64,000 bases of DNA from Chitinophagaceae bacterium (GCA_016719165.1 JADKAJ010000004.1:1-64000), one strand, 5' to 3'. Numbered from the stretch's first letter, positions 55,124-64,000 are shown. The notes: generated by a model not told the origin, from the letters alone. Translations and numbers: made by a program.

Positions 55124-57589
55124 CTATTCTCCCGTTTCCAGTTGTTGTTGCATCTTTTTAACCCTGTCTTCCAATTTTTCAGAAGAAAGGTCTTCCCGTA
55201 TACTATCTACTTTAATTGGAAAACAGAAAGGAGTAAGTTGTTGCGGATGTGTAATGATGATGTTGGATTGCTGTATCCGTTGCAGCATATCCCTTAGTCT
55301 TGCTTCTTCCATCTGCTGGTCCAATACTTCCTGGTATGCCTGCCGGAGTAAAATGTTAGCAGGATCATACTCGCTGAATACATTAAACAATAAGGATGCT
55401 GACGATTGCAGGTGCCGGGCTTTCTTTTTTTCTCCCGGCATGCCCTGGAATATAAGACCCCCGATGACAGCGACATCCCTGAATTTTCGCCTGGCCATTT
55501 CTGTACTATTAACACTTCGCTGAATATCATTCAGTAAATTTTGTGGCGAGAATAATGCATACACATTCGTGTCATCCAGTGGTATTGGTTGATCACTTAG
55601 CAGTTCAAAACCATAATCATTCATGGCAAACGAGAAAGTAATTGGTCTGATACGACTGATCCGGTAAGCCAGAATAGCCGCCATGGCTTCATGAACTAAT
55701 CTTCCTTCGAACGGATAAACAAAAACATGAAAACCATCTTTTGTTTCTATCTTCTCAATCAGCAGCTCATTTTGTTTTGGTACATGAGAAAGATTTTTCT
55801 GTAATTCAAAGAGAGGGGCCAGTACTTCAAGTTCCCTTACTCCCGACATCCGGTTCTTGTCCCCGGACTGGTCTAACGTTTCACGCAGTTTTTTTCCCAG
55901 GTTGGCACTCAGCGGCATTCTTCCGCCAGTCCAGCTTGGAATGATAGATTTCTTTTTTGCTGATTTTCTTACCAATGCGGTCATTTCCTTTATCAGCACA
56001 AATTCCAAATTTCTTCCGGCCAAAGTGAATACATCACCGGGTTCGAGCCTGGAGATAAAATATTCTTCTATCACACCTACATAACCACCGGTCATAAATT
56101 TTACTTTCATCATGGCATCACTTACAATTGTACCAATATGAAGACGATGCCGCATCGCCACTTTGCGACTTTTTATTTTAAAGAGACCATCCGCTGCTTC
56201 AATTTTTTTATAATCATCATACTGGTGCAGGGCTAGGCCTCCTTCCGTAAGAAAGTGAAGTATATTATCCCATTCCTCTTTTAAGAGCTCCCTGTAACAA
56301 TAAGTAGCAGTTATTTCTTCATATAAAATTTCTGGTTTAAATCCGTCAGAGATAGCCAGTGTGTTCAGGAACTGTAATAATACATCATAACAAAGCAGCA
56401 TAGGTTGACGGCTTTCTATTATGCCGTTGGTCATTGCATTTTTTAATGCCGCCGCTTCCATCAGCTCAAGTGAATGAGTTGGAAGAAAATAGATTTTACT
56501 TATAGCATCAGGACTATGGCCACTACGGCCAGCCCGTTGTAAAAATCTTGCCACTCCTTTAGGAGAACCAACCTGGATCACTGTTTCGACAGGGCGAAAA
56601 TCAACGCCAAGGTCGAGACTAGCAGTGCAAACAACAGCTTTCAGGTTTCCGGTATGAAGATTATCTTCAATCCATGTCCGTAGTTCCATATCAATTGATC
56701 CATGATGCAGGGCAATGGAACCGGCCAGATCCGGGCAGACATCCAGCAGAGTCTGGTACCATGTTTCACTCATGCCCCTTGTATTGATAAAGATGAGTGT
56801 AGTGCGGCTTTGCTGAATGATTGGAATGATCTTATGCGCCAGCTTAATACCCAGGTGACCCGCCCAGGGATATTTTTCTATCTCATCCGGTATTATGGAT
56901 TCTACATCAATTTGTTTTTGATTAGTTGCTTTTACAATGACACCGTTTTGCTTAAGCGCAGAAAGCAATACTTCTTTTGCTTCTTCTAAATTTCCAATTG
57001 TAGCACTGATTCCCCAGATACTAATACCCGAATCTCTGCACCCAATTATCCGACTGATTGCCAATTCCACCTGAACACCTCTTTTGCTTCCGAGCAGTTC
57101 ATGCCATTCGTCAACCGCAATTATTTTCAATGATTTAAATATATCCGGGTACCCTTTTTGTGCCAGTAATAAATGCAGACTTTCCGGGGTGATGATCAGC
57201 ACTTCCGGCATTCTTTTTTTTTGTTTTGTTCTTTCCGCAGTTGAAGTGTCACCATTCCGGATACCAATTTCCCAGGACATGTCCAACTCTTCAATAACCT
57301 CTTGCATTGCTCTGCCTAAATCTTTGGCCAGTGCCCTTAATGGTGTGATCCAAAGCAGCTGTAACCCGCTGCCAGCTTTTTTTTTATAGTCAGCCGGATG
57401 ACGATTGATAAAATCAATGATCGAACCAAGGAAAACGGAAAAAGTTTTACCACAACCAGTAGGGGCATTTACAAGGCCGCTTTCACCAGTGATGATATGC
57501 TGCCAGGTTTGCTCCTGAAATAAAAAAGGCTTGAATCCTTTTGCTTCAAGCCAATCTGTAATGGTAGTATAACCTTTTGTAAGTTGCAC
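55124..57589 (-). CDS. Ligase-associated DNA damage response DEXH box helicase (Lhr-like)
   Basis: 821 residues, the normal length. NAPTGCGKTFSVFL is Walker A, VDEWHELLGSKRGVQVELA the DEXH box, ISATIGNLEEA motif III, LIFINTRGMSETWY motif IV and GSPKGVARFLQRAGRSGHSP motifs V-VI. A C-terminal region beyond residue 500 (winged helix and Lhr-specific beta domain) completes the protein. It unwinds DNA with ATP hydrolysis, probably in repair with PdeM downstream. The gene is intact. Confidence 0.92.
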   Translation of the reverse strand: MQLTKGYTTITDWLEAKGFKPFLFQEQTWQHIITGESGLVNAPTGCGKTFSVFLGSIIDFINRHPADYKKKAGSGLQLLWITPLRALAKDLGRAMQEVIEELDMSWEIGIRNGDTSTAERTKQKKRMPEVLIITPESLHLLLAQKGYPDIFKSLKIIAVDEWHELLGSKRGVQVELAISRIIGCRDSGISIWGISATIGNLEEAKEVLLSALKQNGVIVKATNQKQIDVESIIPDEIEKYPWAGHLGIKLAHKIIPIIQQSRTTLIFINTRGMSETWYQTLLDVCPDLAGSIALHHGSIDMELRTWIEDNLHTGNLKAVVCTASLDLGVDFRPVETVIQVGSPKGVARFLQRAGRSGHSPDAISKIYFLPTHSLELMEAAALKNAMTNGIIESRQPMLLCYDVLLQFLNTLAISDGFKPEILYEEITATYCYRELLKEEWDNILHFLTEGGLALHQYDDYKKIEAADGLFKIKSRKVAMRHRLHIGTIVSDAMMKVKFMTGGYVGVIEEYFISRLEPGDVFTLAGRNLEFVLIKEMTALVRKSAKKKSIIPSWTGGRMPLSANLGKKLRETLDQSGDKNRMSGVRELEVLAPLFELQKNLSHVPKQNELLIEKIETKDGFHVFVYPFEGRLVHEAMAAILAYRISRIRPITFSFAMNDYGFELLSDQPIPLDDTNVYALFSPQNLLNDIQRSVNSTEMARRKFRDVAVIGGLIFQGMPGEKKKARHLQSSASLLFNVFSEYDPANILLRQAYQEVLDQQMEEARLRDMLQRIQQSNIIITHPQQLTPFCFPIKVDSIREDLSSEKLEDRVKKMQQQLETGE

Positions 57590-57655
57590 GTCTGCAGGAG
57601 GGGGCAGGGAAATGAGAAATTCCCCTTTTTAAAATGATATATGAAAATACAGTTT

Positions 57656-58831
57656 TTAGTTAACTGCTTTGATCACTCCATCCAGCCATTTTAGAAAATA
57701 AAGTTTTTTATTCTCAAAATAGTCCAGTGTCATACTTTGTTTATTCAGAATGGGCTGTATATCAATTTCCCTGAATACACTGTAATCTTTCCTGGTGAGG
57801 TTGGAGGCAAAATCTGATTTATATTGAATGAGTAGTTTGGCAAAACGCCAAACCGTTTCATATCCCCGCATCACCATATCACTTGGCCGGGCATACATTT
57901 TAGTATTGAAATGTTCGATGATGCTTTGGCTGACTTTATCAGTCCGGGAATTGTAAAAAGGGGTACTATAGATAATTTCAATCCCCTTATACTCGGGTTT
58001 ATTAAAATCTTTGATCGCATCCCAGGTAGGCATTCCCATTACAACAGCTTTATATTTCAGCTTTGTCAATGAGGCCAGTTGCTGTGTAAGCCTTTTCCCA
58101 AAATTCTCATCGAGGCTTCCGGCAATACATAAGGTGGGGTTGATAGTGTCCAGGTAAGGCTTCAACTGATTAACGGTGAAACTATCAGTCAGATCAATAT
58201 ATTTTAGCTTTAATGGCGTTGATAAAGTGCTTTTGCCAAAGTCATCGAAATAGGTCTTTATTCGATCTTCCAGTTGCCCTTTTTTGCGAAATACAATGAG
58301 GGGATTCAATGAATAATATTTCTGTATATGCCTGTATATTCCTTCGCACTGCGTTTTAAGAGTAGAATTCAGGAGAACAAAAAAGGGATTAGCTGTTACA
58401 CCTCCGTCATTGGGAAGATTAACATTTATAACAGGTATATTTTTTTGTAAACCAGCGTCAGCAAAGATCTTTACTTCTGCTGCCGAGCAATAAGCTATGA
58501 TCAGTTCAATATTTTTTAATTCCGGTTTGGCTAATTGTTCGGCGATTGTTTCTTTACCGGAACGGGTATCGAATATATGTACTTCGAGGGGGGCCTGTTC
58601 TTTATTCAGTGAGTCAAGTGCAAGTTGTGCACCTTCATAGAATTCGAGACCCGGGTTGATAAATTTCGGGAATACATTTTTTGCATAGCGATACTCATTA
58701 GCTGCATCAAAAGCAGAGTCAAGATAAAGTGGTGCGAAAATGGCAATTTTGTATTTGGTCGTGTCACCTTGTGCATACATACTTTGAAAAAAGGCGATGC
58801 ATGCAAATACTGATAAAAAATAAATTCTCAT
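57656..58831 (-). CDS. Periplasmic binding protein type 1-like protein (ABC substrate-binding fold)
   Basis: 391 residues from the ATG at 58831, chosen because it begins a signal peptide (MRIYFLSVFACIAFFQSMYAQ); a longer frame from 58864 would overlap guaA. The mature part has two Rossmann-like lobes (YKIAIFAPLYLDSAFD, ALDSLNKEQAPLEVHIFDTRSG, IAYCSAAEVKIFADA, KYKAVVMGMPTWDAI) as in branched-chain amino acid binding proteins. No permease or ATPase gene is nearby, so in this phylum it may be a stand-alone periplasmic sensor or lipoprotein-independent binder. Ligand unknown. Confidence 0.78.
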   Translation of the reverse strand: MRIYFLSVFACIAFFQSMYAQGDTTKYKIAIFAPLYLDSAFDAANEYRYAKNVFPKFINPGLEFYEGAQLALDSLNKEQAPLEVHIFDTRSGKETIAEQLAKPELKNIELIIAYCSAAEVKIFADAGLQKNIPVINVNLPNDGGVTANPFFVLLNSTLKTQCEGIYRHIQKYYSLNPLIVFRKKGQLEDRIKTYFDDFGKSTLSTPLKLKYIDLTDSFTVNQLKPYLDTINPTLCIAGSLDENFGKRLTQQLASLTKLKYKAVVMGMPTWDAIKDFNKPEYKGIEIIYSTPFYNSRTDKVSQSIIEHFNTKMYARPSDMVMRGYETVWRFAKLLIQYKSDFASNLTRKDYSVFREIDIQPILNKQSMTLDYFENKKLYFLKWLDGVIKAVN

Positions 58832-58854
58832 AGATATATATTTAGCCTGTGCCA

Positions 58855-60396
58855 TTATTCCCATTCGATGGTGGCTGGTGGTTTACTGCTGATATCATAA
58901 ACCACCCGGTTAATTCCTCTTACATTATTAATGATCTCGTTGGAAATATTAGCTAAAAATTCATATGGTAAATGTGCCCAATCTGCAGTCATGCCGTCTA
59001 CACTGGTTACAGCTCTCAGGGCTACTGTAAATTCATAAGTTCTTTCATCACCCATTACCCCTACACTTTTTACCGGCAGTAAGATAGCACCAGCCTGCCA
59101 AACAGTTGCATACAAATTGTTATCCTTTAGTGCCTGAATATACAAGTGATCTGCATCCTGCAATAACTGTACCTTTTCTTCTGTTATTTCTCCCAAAATC
59201 CTGATGGCGAGACCGGGGCCGGGAAAAGGGTGCCGGTCAATCATCTCAGCAGGTATCCCCAGTTCACGGCCAACTTTTCTTACCTCATCTTTAAATAAAG
59301 AGCGAAGAGGTTCTACCAGTTCAAGATGTAAGTGATCGGGCAGGCCTCCAACGTTGTGGTGGGATTTGATAGTGACCGATGGCCCGTGAACAGATACACT
59401 TTCAATCACGTCGGGATAAATAGTTCCTTGTCCGAGCAAGCCGACCCCCTCAATTTTTTTTGCTTCTTCCTGGAAAACATCGATAAACATGCTTCCAATA
59501 ATTTTTCTTTTTTCTTCCGGATCGGTTTTTCCGGCAAGCTTGGTATAGAAATGTTCTCTGGCATTAATGCCTTTTACATTAAGGCCCAGTTGAGCATAGG
59601 TTTTTAATACAGACTCGAATTCATTCTTGCGTAAGACACCGTTATCGACAAATATTCCGAATAACCTGTCTCCGATCGCCCTGTGAATTAATGTTGCAGC
59701 AACGGTTGAGTCAACTCCTCCACTCAACGCCATGATAACTTTTTTGTCGCCTATTTGTTTTTTAAGCGCTTCAACTGTGTCCGTAATAAAATGTGCCGGT
59801 GTCCAATCCTGGCTGCAACCACAAATATTTACCAGGAAGTTGCCGAGTATTTTTTTACCTTCTTTAGAATGATAGACTTCAGGGTGAAATTGTACCCCAT
59901 AGAGCGGAAAGTCGGGAGTACCCTTTACTGATTTTTTAAAAGCCGCCACCGGAATGCTTTCTGTATCTGCCAGTAATTCAAATCCTACAGGTAATTGTTT
60001 AATAGTATCACTGTGGCTCATCCATACCTGGCTTTGAGGGGATACATCTTTCAGTAAAACATCTTCTTTTTTACATTGCAATATGGCACGGCCATATTCT
60101 CTTTTATTACTTTTTGCCACTACCCCCCCAAATCGTTTGGCAGTCAGTTGGGCACCATAACAAACCCCCAGAACAGGAACTTTGGTGATGAAGCTTTGGA
60201 CATCAACATCCGGGGCATTTTCTTCATTTACTGAAAAGGGTGAGCCAGAAAGGATAATACCCTTAAGTCCAGGCTCAAATTCAAATGGTTTGTAATAAGG
60301 AATGATTTCACAGTACACATTGGCTTCCCTCACAGCACGGGCAATTAACTGGGTATATTGTGAGCCAAAATCGAGGATGAGTATCTTTTCCGTCAT
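58855..60396 (-). CDS. guaA: GMP synthase (glutamine-hydrolysing)
   Basis: 513 residues. The class I glutaminase domain has ILSGSPFSV, VLGVCYGAQL (catalytic Cys) and YGVQFHPEVYHS (His, Glu). The ATP-pyrophosphatase domain has IMALSGGVDSTVAATL and the dimerisation domain ends RVVYDISSKPPATIEWE, the typical GuaA terminus. It converts XMP to GMP using glutamine. The gene is intact and divergent from the head-GIN lipoprotein gene. Confidence 0.97.
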   Translation of the reverse strand: MTEKILILDFGSQYTQLIARAVREANVYCEIIPYYKPFEFEPGLKGIILSGSPFSVNEENAPDVDVQSFITKVPVLGVCYGAQLTAKRFGGVVAKSNKREYGRAILQCKKEDVLLKDVSPQSQVWMSHSDTIKQLPVGFELLADTESIPVAAFKKSVKGTPDFPLYGVQFHPEVYHSKEGKKILGNFLVNICGCSQDWTPAHFITDTVEALKKQIGDKKVIMALSGGVDSTVAATLIHRAIGDRLFGIFVDNGVLRKNEFESVLKTYAQLGLNVKGINAREHFYTKLAGKTDPEEKRKIIGSMFIDVFQEEAKKIEGVGLLGQGTIYPDVIESVSVHGPSVTIKSHHNVGGLPDHLHLELVEPLRSLFKDEVRKVGRELGIPAEMIDRHPFPGPGLAIRILGEITEEKVQLLQDADHLYIQALKDNNLYATVWQAGAILLPVKSVGVMGDERTYEFTVALRAVTSVDGMTADWAHLPYEFLANISNEIINNVRGINRVVYDISSKPPATIEWE

Positions 60397-60560
60397 GGTG
60401 CTGCGAAGGTAAAGAAAACTGTGTGAGGTTCGGGAGTGGAGAAAGTAGTGAATCGGGCAGATTTCGGCTGATTTTATGTAACCCGGTGAGTGTGCCGGAC
60501 GTCATATTCGCTGGAGTATCATTAAAGGGTAGTATTTTTATTATCATAAATCAAAACAAC

Positions 60561-61283
60561 ATGAAACGCTTACTTATTCTATCACTGTTTAGTGTCATCA
60601 TATTCAGTTCCTGCCGGGAAGTATTTGGTAAAAGAATACGTGGCAATGGGGCTGTAAAAACAGAAACCCGTCAAGTTGGTCAGTTCAATAGTGTGCATGT
60701 GAGTGGTTCGATTGATGTATATGTACGCCAGGACTCTGCCACTTCTGTAAAAGTGGAAGCCGATGAGAACCTGCTTGAATATGTAATTGTGGAAAATGAT
60801 GGTGGAACCCTGGAGATTCATCAAAAGCAAGGTATCAACTTAAAACCTTCAAGATCTATTAAAGTATATGTGAGTGGCAATGCTTTCAGGCATTTTAAAG
60901 CTTCCGGTGCCTGTGATATTTTCGGTGAGAATAAGATAACCAGTGATGAGACGATTTCCATTGACCTTAGCGGTGCCAGTGATATTAAGATGGAATTAAA
61001 AGCACCCGGAGTTGATGCAGAATTATCGGGAGCCGGCACTATTACTTTGAGAGGTGAAACAAAGGATTTTACCGTTGATGGTTCTGGCAGCACTGATATT
61101 AAATGTTATGAGCTGTTAGCGGAAAATGTTAATGTAAAATTATCAGGTGCCGGCGATGCACAGGTGTTTGCCAGTGTTAAACTGGATGTCAAGGTATCAG
61201 GCGCTGCTGATGTTAAGTATAAAGGTAATCCGGTTATAAGCCAGCAAGTAAGTGGGGCCGGGGGAGTTAAAAAAGCGGAGTAA
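60561..61283 (+). CDS. Head GIN domain (DUF2807) lipoprotein
   Basis: 240 residues from the ATG at 60561, where a lipoprotein signal starts (MKRLLILSLFSVIIFSSC, acylated Cys at residue 18). The rest is the beta-helix DUF2807: QFNSVHVSGSIDVYVRQ, KVYVSGNAFRHFKASGACDI, DLSGASDIKMEL, ELSGAGTITLRG and DGSGSTDIKC are rungs. Such proteins are described as putative auto-transporter adhesins in Bacteroidota; function not established. A longer frame from 60423 overlaps the promoter region and lacks the lipobox position, so it is rejected. Confidence 0.87.
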   Translation: MKRLLILSLFSVIIFSSCREVFGKRIRGNGAVKTETRQVGQFNSVHVSGSIDVYVRQDSATSVKVEADENLLEYVIVENDGGTLEIHQKQGINLKPSRSIKVYVSGNAFRHFKASGACDIFGENKITSDETISIDLSGASDIKMELKAPGVDAELSGAGTITLRGETKDFTVDGSGSTDIKCYELLAENVNVKLSGAGDAQVFASVKLDVKVSGAADVKYKGNPVISQQVSGAGGVKKAE

Positions 61284-61293
61284 TGAGTGTTAT

Positions 61294-61326
61294 AAAAAAA
61301 GTCCGGCTCTTTCGAACCAGACTTTT
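61294..61326 (-). terminator. Terminator after RRM gene
   Basis: AGTCCGGCTC and GAACCAGACT pair around a TTTC loop, with two G-U wobbles only when read as minus-strand RNA. The plus-strand A7 preceding it becomes a U run there. It could also weakly serve the converging lipoprotein gene. Confidence 0.7.
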
Positions 61327-61350
61327 AAAGCTTCGTCAATATCGTTATTA

Positions 61351-61755
61351 TTAATAATCGTTATTGTATCCACCACGATCACGGTTATAACCGCCGCCGC
61401 CGCCGCCACTCTTACCTTTGTAGCCGCCACCGCCGCCGCTGCCGCCTTTGTAACCGCCGCCGCCGCCGCTGCCGAAGCTTCTTTTCTTGAAGCCACCGCC
61501 GCCGCCGCCTTCTTGTTTCGGACGACTTTCATTAACAACGATGTTACGACCATCAACTTCAGTACCATTCAAAGCAGCAATAGCTGCCTGCGCCTGGTCA
61601 TCGTTGGGCATTTCAACAAAACCAAAGCCTTTGCTACGGTTAGTGAATTTGTCTGTTACAATTTTAGCAGATGCTACTTCGCCATGTGTTGCGAAAAGGT
61701 TAGATAAATCCTGATCTTTCAGGTTCCAACTGAGGTTTCCTACGTAAATGTTCAT
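61351..61755 (-). CDS. RNA-binding protein with RRM domain and Gly-rich tail
   Basis: 134 residues from the ATG at 61755, which places the RRM at the N-terminus: NIYVGNL is RNP2 and KGFGFVEM is RNP1, covering residues 1-80. The tail (about 85-134) is Gly/Tyr/Lys/Arg-rich (GGGGGFKKRSFGSGGGGGY, GGYNRDRGGYNNDY), as in glycine-rich RNA-binding proteins. It binds RNA, possibly as a chaperone in cold or stress, which is known for related proteins. A longer upstream frame (from 61812) adds a hydrophobic stretch that does not fit the family. Confidence 0.9.
   Translation of the reverse strand: MNIYVGNLSWNLKDQDLSNLFATHGEVASAKIVTDKFTNRSKGFGFVEMPNDDQAQAAIAALNGTEVDGRNIVVNESRPKQEGGGGGGFKKRSFGSGGGGGYKGGSGGGGGYKGKSGGGGGGYNRDRGGYNNDY
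61388..61508 (-). repeat. Trinucleotide GCC/GGC microsatellite in RRM gene
   Basis: Repeated CCG/GCC triplets on the plus strand encode the poly-Gly segments of the RRM protein tail. In-frame copy-number change is likely between strains. Confidence 0.75.
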
Positions 61756-61975
61756 TTTGAGAGGTTTTAAAAAAAATAAAAGTGTCAACAGTAAACAGTA
61801 CCCAATGAACATTCTACGGTTTTTCGAATCGTTCAGGACTTGTGAAACTGAAAGAGCACCAAAAGCAAGACAAAATAACGGATTTTTTCCTTAGATATTA
61901 CCAAATTATTCTTTTGGGAATAGCTAGTTGAAGCTAAATTATTGATTTTGAGCAGTCAAGATTAGGGCAGGCAAT

Positions 61976-62006
61976 AAAAAAGTCCCCCAAAAAGGAGGAC
62001 TTTTTT
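61976..62006 (-). terminator. Terminator after rplI
   Basis: AAAAAAGTCC (61976-61985) pairs with GGACTTTTTT (61997-62006) around an 11-base loop. The stem lies 18 bases downstream of the rplI stop codon and ends in a U run on the minus-strand RNA. Confidence 0.85.
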
Positions 62007-62023
62007 AAGAATATTCAGCTCTT

Positions 62024-62470
62024 TTATTCAGCTATTACTTCAAACTCAACTTCAGTAGATTTACCATTACCAAAGTCAATAGTGGCTTTATAAGTGCCAA
62101 TCTCCTTTACATCTTCAGGTATGGAGATTCTTTTACGATCTATTTCATACCCTTTTTGTTCACGAATAGCACGGCTCAACTGAAGAGAAGTTATACTTCC
62201 GAAAATTTTACCACTTGTACCCGTCTTAGCACCCAGTTTTAATGGCGCTTCATTCAGTTTAGCAATAACGCTATTGATTTCAGCCAGCATTTTATCTTCT
62301 TTCTTACGCACCTGTTTCAATCTTTCTTCCAGTTGTTTTTTATTGCTGGGGCTGTTCTCTACTGCAAGTTGACGTGGCAGCAAATAATTACGGGCATACC
62401 CGTTTTTTACTTTTACTACTTCATTCTTAGCGCCAAGATTATCTACATCTTGAATTAAAATAATTTCCAT
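62024..62470 (-). CDS. rplI: 50S ribosomal protein L9
   Basis: 148 residues from the ATG at 62470 (MEIILIQDVDNLGAKNEVV), the standard L9 start; a longer frame begins at 62527 but adds an atypical tail. VKNGYARNYLLPRQLAV is the N-domain signature, a long helix follows (KKQLEERLKQVRKKEDKML), then the C-domain with KIFGSITSLQLSRAI. It is the last gene of the rpsF-rpsR-rplI operon and is followed by a terminator. Confidence 0.97.
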   Translation of the reverse strand: MEIILIQDVDNLGAKNEVVKVKNGYARNYLLPRQLAVENSPSNKKQLEERLKQVRKKEDKMLAEINSVIAKLNEAPLKLGAKTGTSGKIFGSITSLQLSRAIREQKGYEIDRKRISIPEDVKEIGTYKATIDFGNGKSTEVEFEVIAE

Positions 62471-62548
62471 TGTTCTCTTTTTGTTCACCAACCCAGTTTC
62501 GTTTTGCGATACTGTCTCTCTTACCAATGGTAACAGGTTAGGGTGAGG

Positions 62549-62812
62549 TTATTTTAAAAGGTCTGTTACGTAAGGCAATAATGCCATCTGACGGGCCTTT
62601 TTCACCGCATCAGAAACTTTGCGCTGGAATTTCAGGCTGTTTCCGGAAAGGCGGCGGGGTAATAATTTTCCCTGCTCGTTCAGAAATTTTTTCAGGAACT
62701 CTACATCTTTATAGTCGATGTAACGGATGCCATATTTTTTAAAGCGGCAGAACTTCTTTTCTCTTTTGTCGCTTTTAATGGCGGTCAGGTATTTAATTTC
62801 ATTTTTTGCCAT
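62549..62812 (-). CDS. rpsR: 30S ribosomal protein S18
   Basis: 87 residues. KKFCRFKKYGIRYIDYKDVEF, NEQGKLLPRRLSGNSLKFQ and KARQMALLPY are S18 signatures. No zinc-binding Cys cluster is present, only one Cys. It follows rpsF by 4 bases. Confidence 0.97.
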   Translation of the reverse strand: MAKNEIKYLTAIKSDKREKKFCRFKKYGIRYIDYKDVEFLKKFLNEQGKLLPRRLSGNSLKFQRKVSDAVKKARQMALLPYVTDLLK

Positions 62813-62816
62813 GATA

Positions 62817-63173
62817 TTAAGCCTCCACTGTTTTTTCGGTTCCCGATTTTACACCACTTTTCTTTCTGGCATTATACTCGACGGCGTATTTATCGAGTTT
62901 AGTGCAAAGGTGACGAAGAACACTCTCGTCACGCAGAAGCTGGATTTTCAGCTTCTCATTGAAGTCGGATTGCGCAGTGTACTCCATGACCCAGTAAAGA
63001 CCAGTAGTCTTTTTCTGAATCGGATACGCAAGTGATTTCAATCCCCAGGGGTTTTCAGCTACGATAGAGCCACCAGCATCGGTAACCAGCTTTGCATATT
63101 TTTTTTGCTCAGCTTTGAACTCATCATCGCTCAAAACAGGGGTAAAAATCACCATCAATTCGTAATTGTTCAT
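62817..63173 (-). CDS. rpsF: 30S ribosomal protein S6
   Basis: 118 residues. NNYELMVIFTPVLSDDEF is the S6 opening; WGLKSLAYPIQKKTTGLYWVMEYTA and RDESVLRHLCTKLDKYAVEYN complete the fold that pairs with S18 in the small subunit. It is the first gene of the rpsF-rpsR-rplI operon, whose promoter should lie in 63174-63372, though no clear element was picked. Confidence 0.96.
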   Translation of the reverse strand: MNNYELMVIFTPVLSDDEFKAEQKKYAKLVTDAGGSIVAENPWGLKSLAYPIQKKTTGLYWVMEYTAQSDFNEKLKIQLLRDESVLRHLCTKLDKYAVEYNARKKSGVKSGTEKTVEA

Positions 63174-63372
63174 TTACCTGTTTTTTTAGTTTAAAAATTC
63201 GATTTATCCCATTGGACAGTACCGGAAATGCCGGCAAAGAATCTGCGAACACAGATTTGGGGCGGCAAAGATAAGGGTTTACCGCCAGAAGTATAACGAA
63301 CTTTTAGAAGAAGTTTTTAAACTCCTTCAAATCGTAAAGAAGAGATAAATACTTGATTTTGAGTGTAAAATT

Positions 63373-64000
63373 TTAAAATCCTTTCTTTTCCTTCTTTACT
63401 TCTCTCAGCATAATAAGATAGGTGGGGAAATGGTCACTATAGCCACCACGATAAGTATTACCATCCCAGGTACGCATCGGGTAACCTTTATACCGCCCTT
63501 TGTTTTCGACCAGGTATTCTTTATTGAAAATATGCTGCTGGTAAAAAAAGAAACCAGTTTGATCCTTGTTCAGCCAGGCATGTGAAATTAATATCTGGTC
63601 AAAAAGACCCCATGCATCCTGGTAAGCCAGTGTGCCAATACCTTTTTTATACAAATCCATCCAGGGATTAAACATACCGCCTGCCCTTACATCTCTTTCT
63701 TTTCCTTTTGCTTTTAGTATGCCTTCCACACTTTCATTCGTTGGGTCATCATTCAGGTCGCCCATCACAATCACTTTAGGATTAGGTTCCAGCTTAGCAA
63801 TAGAATCCATATGATTTTTACATACCTGTGCAGCTGCATTCCTTGCCGGGGCACTTCGTTGCTCACCACCACTGCGGCTGGGCCAGTGATTTACATAAAT
63901 ATGAATGGTCTCACCTCCCAGTTTGCCTTTTACCCATAAAATATCACGGGTAAAATATGCGTCTTTTGAACCACCCGGCAGTTGTACAAATAGTTTATCA
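63373..64000 (-). CDS. Endonuclease/exonuclease/phosphatase family protein (5' end outside window)
   Basis: About 208 residues of the C-terminal part are visible; the frame is open to the right edge. IHIYVNHWPSRSGGE supplies the catalytic His region, VIVMGDLNDDP the GDxN motif, WGLFDQILIS the Asp region and GGYSDHFPTYLIML the terminal Ser-Asp-His. Unlike the paralogue at 3603-4697, all catalytic motifs are intact. The start and any signal peptide lie outside the window. It is downstream of, and co-directional with, no visible partner; 199 bases separate it from rpsF. Confidence 0.88.
   Translation of the reverse strand, partial: DKLFVQLPGGSKDAYFTRDILWVKGKLGGETIHIYVNHWPSRSGGEQRSAPARNAAAQVCKNHMDSIAKLEPNPKVIVMGDLNDDPTNESVEGILKAKGKERDVRAGGMFNPWMDLYKKGIGTLAYQDAWGLFDQILISHAWLNKDQTGFFFYQQHIFNKEYLVENKGRYKGYPMRTWDGNTYRGGYSDHFPTYLIMLREVKKEKKGF

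Noticed and set aside
61252..61707. Long Ala-rich frame antisense to the RRM gene
   Set aside because: Low-complexity shadow of the GCC repeats coding for poly-Gly on the other strand.
1..64000. tRNA or rRNA genes
   Set aside because: No cloverleaf or rRNA-like segment was recognised by eye; a dedicated scan would be needed to exclude a tRNA.

Overview
The window looks like a chromosomal segment of a Bacteroidota bacterium, most likely Chitinophagaceae. This is inferred from several things: type IX secretion (T9SS) C-terminal sorting domains on three secreted proteins, a DUF6728-type small protein, ligase-associated repair genes (PdeM and a DEXH helicase), a DUF5916 outer-membrane protein, AT-rich DNA, and start sites with little Shine-Dalgarno signal. 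No rRNA, tRNA or CRISPR array was seen.

Layout. (1) 1-3451: a small accessory island on the minus strand with two orphan RHS C-terminal tips, each followed by a small gene in the immunity position, next to a 5'-truncated tyrosine recombinase. (2) 3603-4697: a membrane-anchored endonuclease/exonuclease/phosphatase-fold protein. (3) 5074-14727: a plus-strand exopolysaccharide (EPS) operon: receiver-like protein, priming sugar transferase with a receiver-like N-terminus, GT2, asparagine-synthetase-type amidotransferase, NAD-dependent epimerase, GT4, methyltransferase, membrane GT2, polysaccharide deacetylase. (4) 15183-22268: a 2361-residue secreted esterase/multidomain protein, followed by an acyltransferase-3 gene. 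(5) 23544-32746: a minus-strand EPS assembly operon: GT2, IS3 remnant, Wzc-like chain-length/ATPase protein, an unannotated 31-residue membrane peptide, Wzy/O-antigen-ligase-type polymerase, a half-length TolC-like protein, an acyltransferase, a methyltransferase and a multispanning GT-C-like protein. (6) 32988-36445: GT39, GT14-like transferase and Wzx flippase. (7) 37190-43165: a second giant secreted protein (esterase, PKD array with an inserted SGNH hydrolase, beta-helix). (8) 43558-45276: another T9SS surface protein. (9) 45634-48431: UbiA-type prenyltransferase, HAD phosphatase and a frameshifted glycosyltransferase. (10) 48605-64000: mostly housekeeping genes: lpxB, surE, XRE/S24 regulator, DUF5916 protein, pdeM, helicase, a periplasmic-binding-like protein, guaA, a head-GIN lipoprotein, an RRM protein, rplI-rpsR-rpsF and a partial endonuclease-fold gene.

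How it fits together. Regions 3-8 read as one large Wzx/Wzy-type EPS locus. A priming transferase and several GTs build the repeat unit, Wzx flips it and Wzy polymerises it under Wzc control. Acyltransferases, a deacetylase and an amidotransferase decorate it. Two giant T9SS-exported proteins, each starting with an alpha/beta-hydrolase esterase module, may remodel or bind the secreted polymer. No Wza/OPX outer-membrane exporter is visible; a half-size TolC-like protein sits where one might be expected. G9 homopolymers in the polymerase gene and in one giant esterase gene, and an A7-associated frameshift in a nearby glycosyltransferase, suggest the locus could be phase-variable. This last point is a hypothesis from the sequence, not a demonstrated fact.
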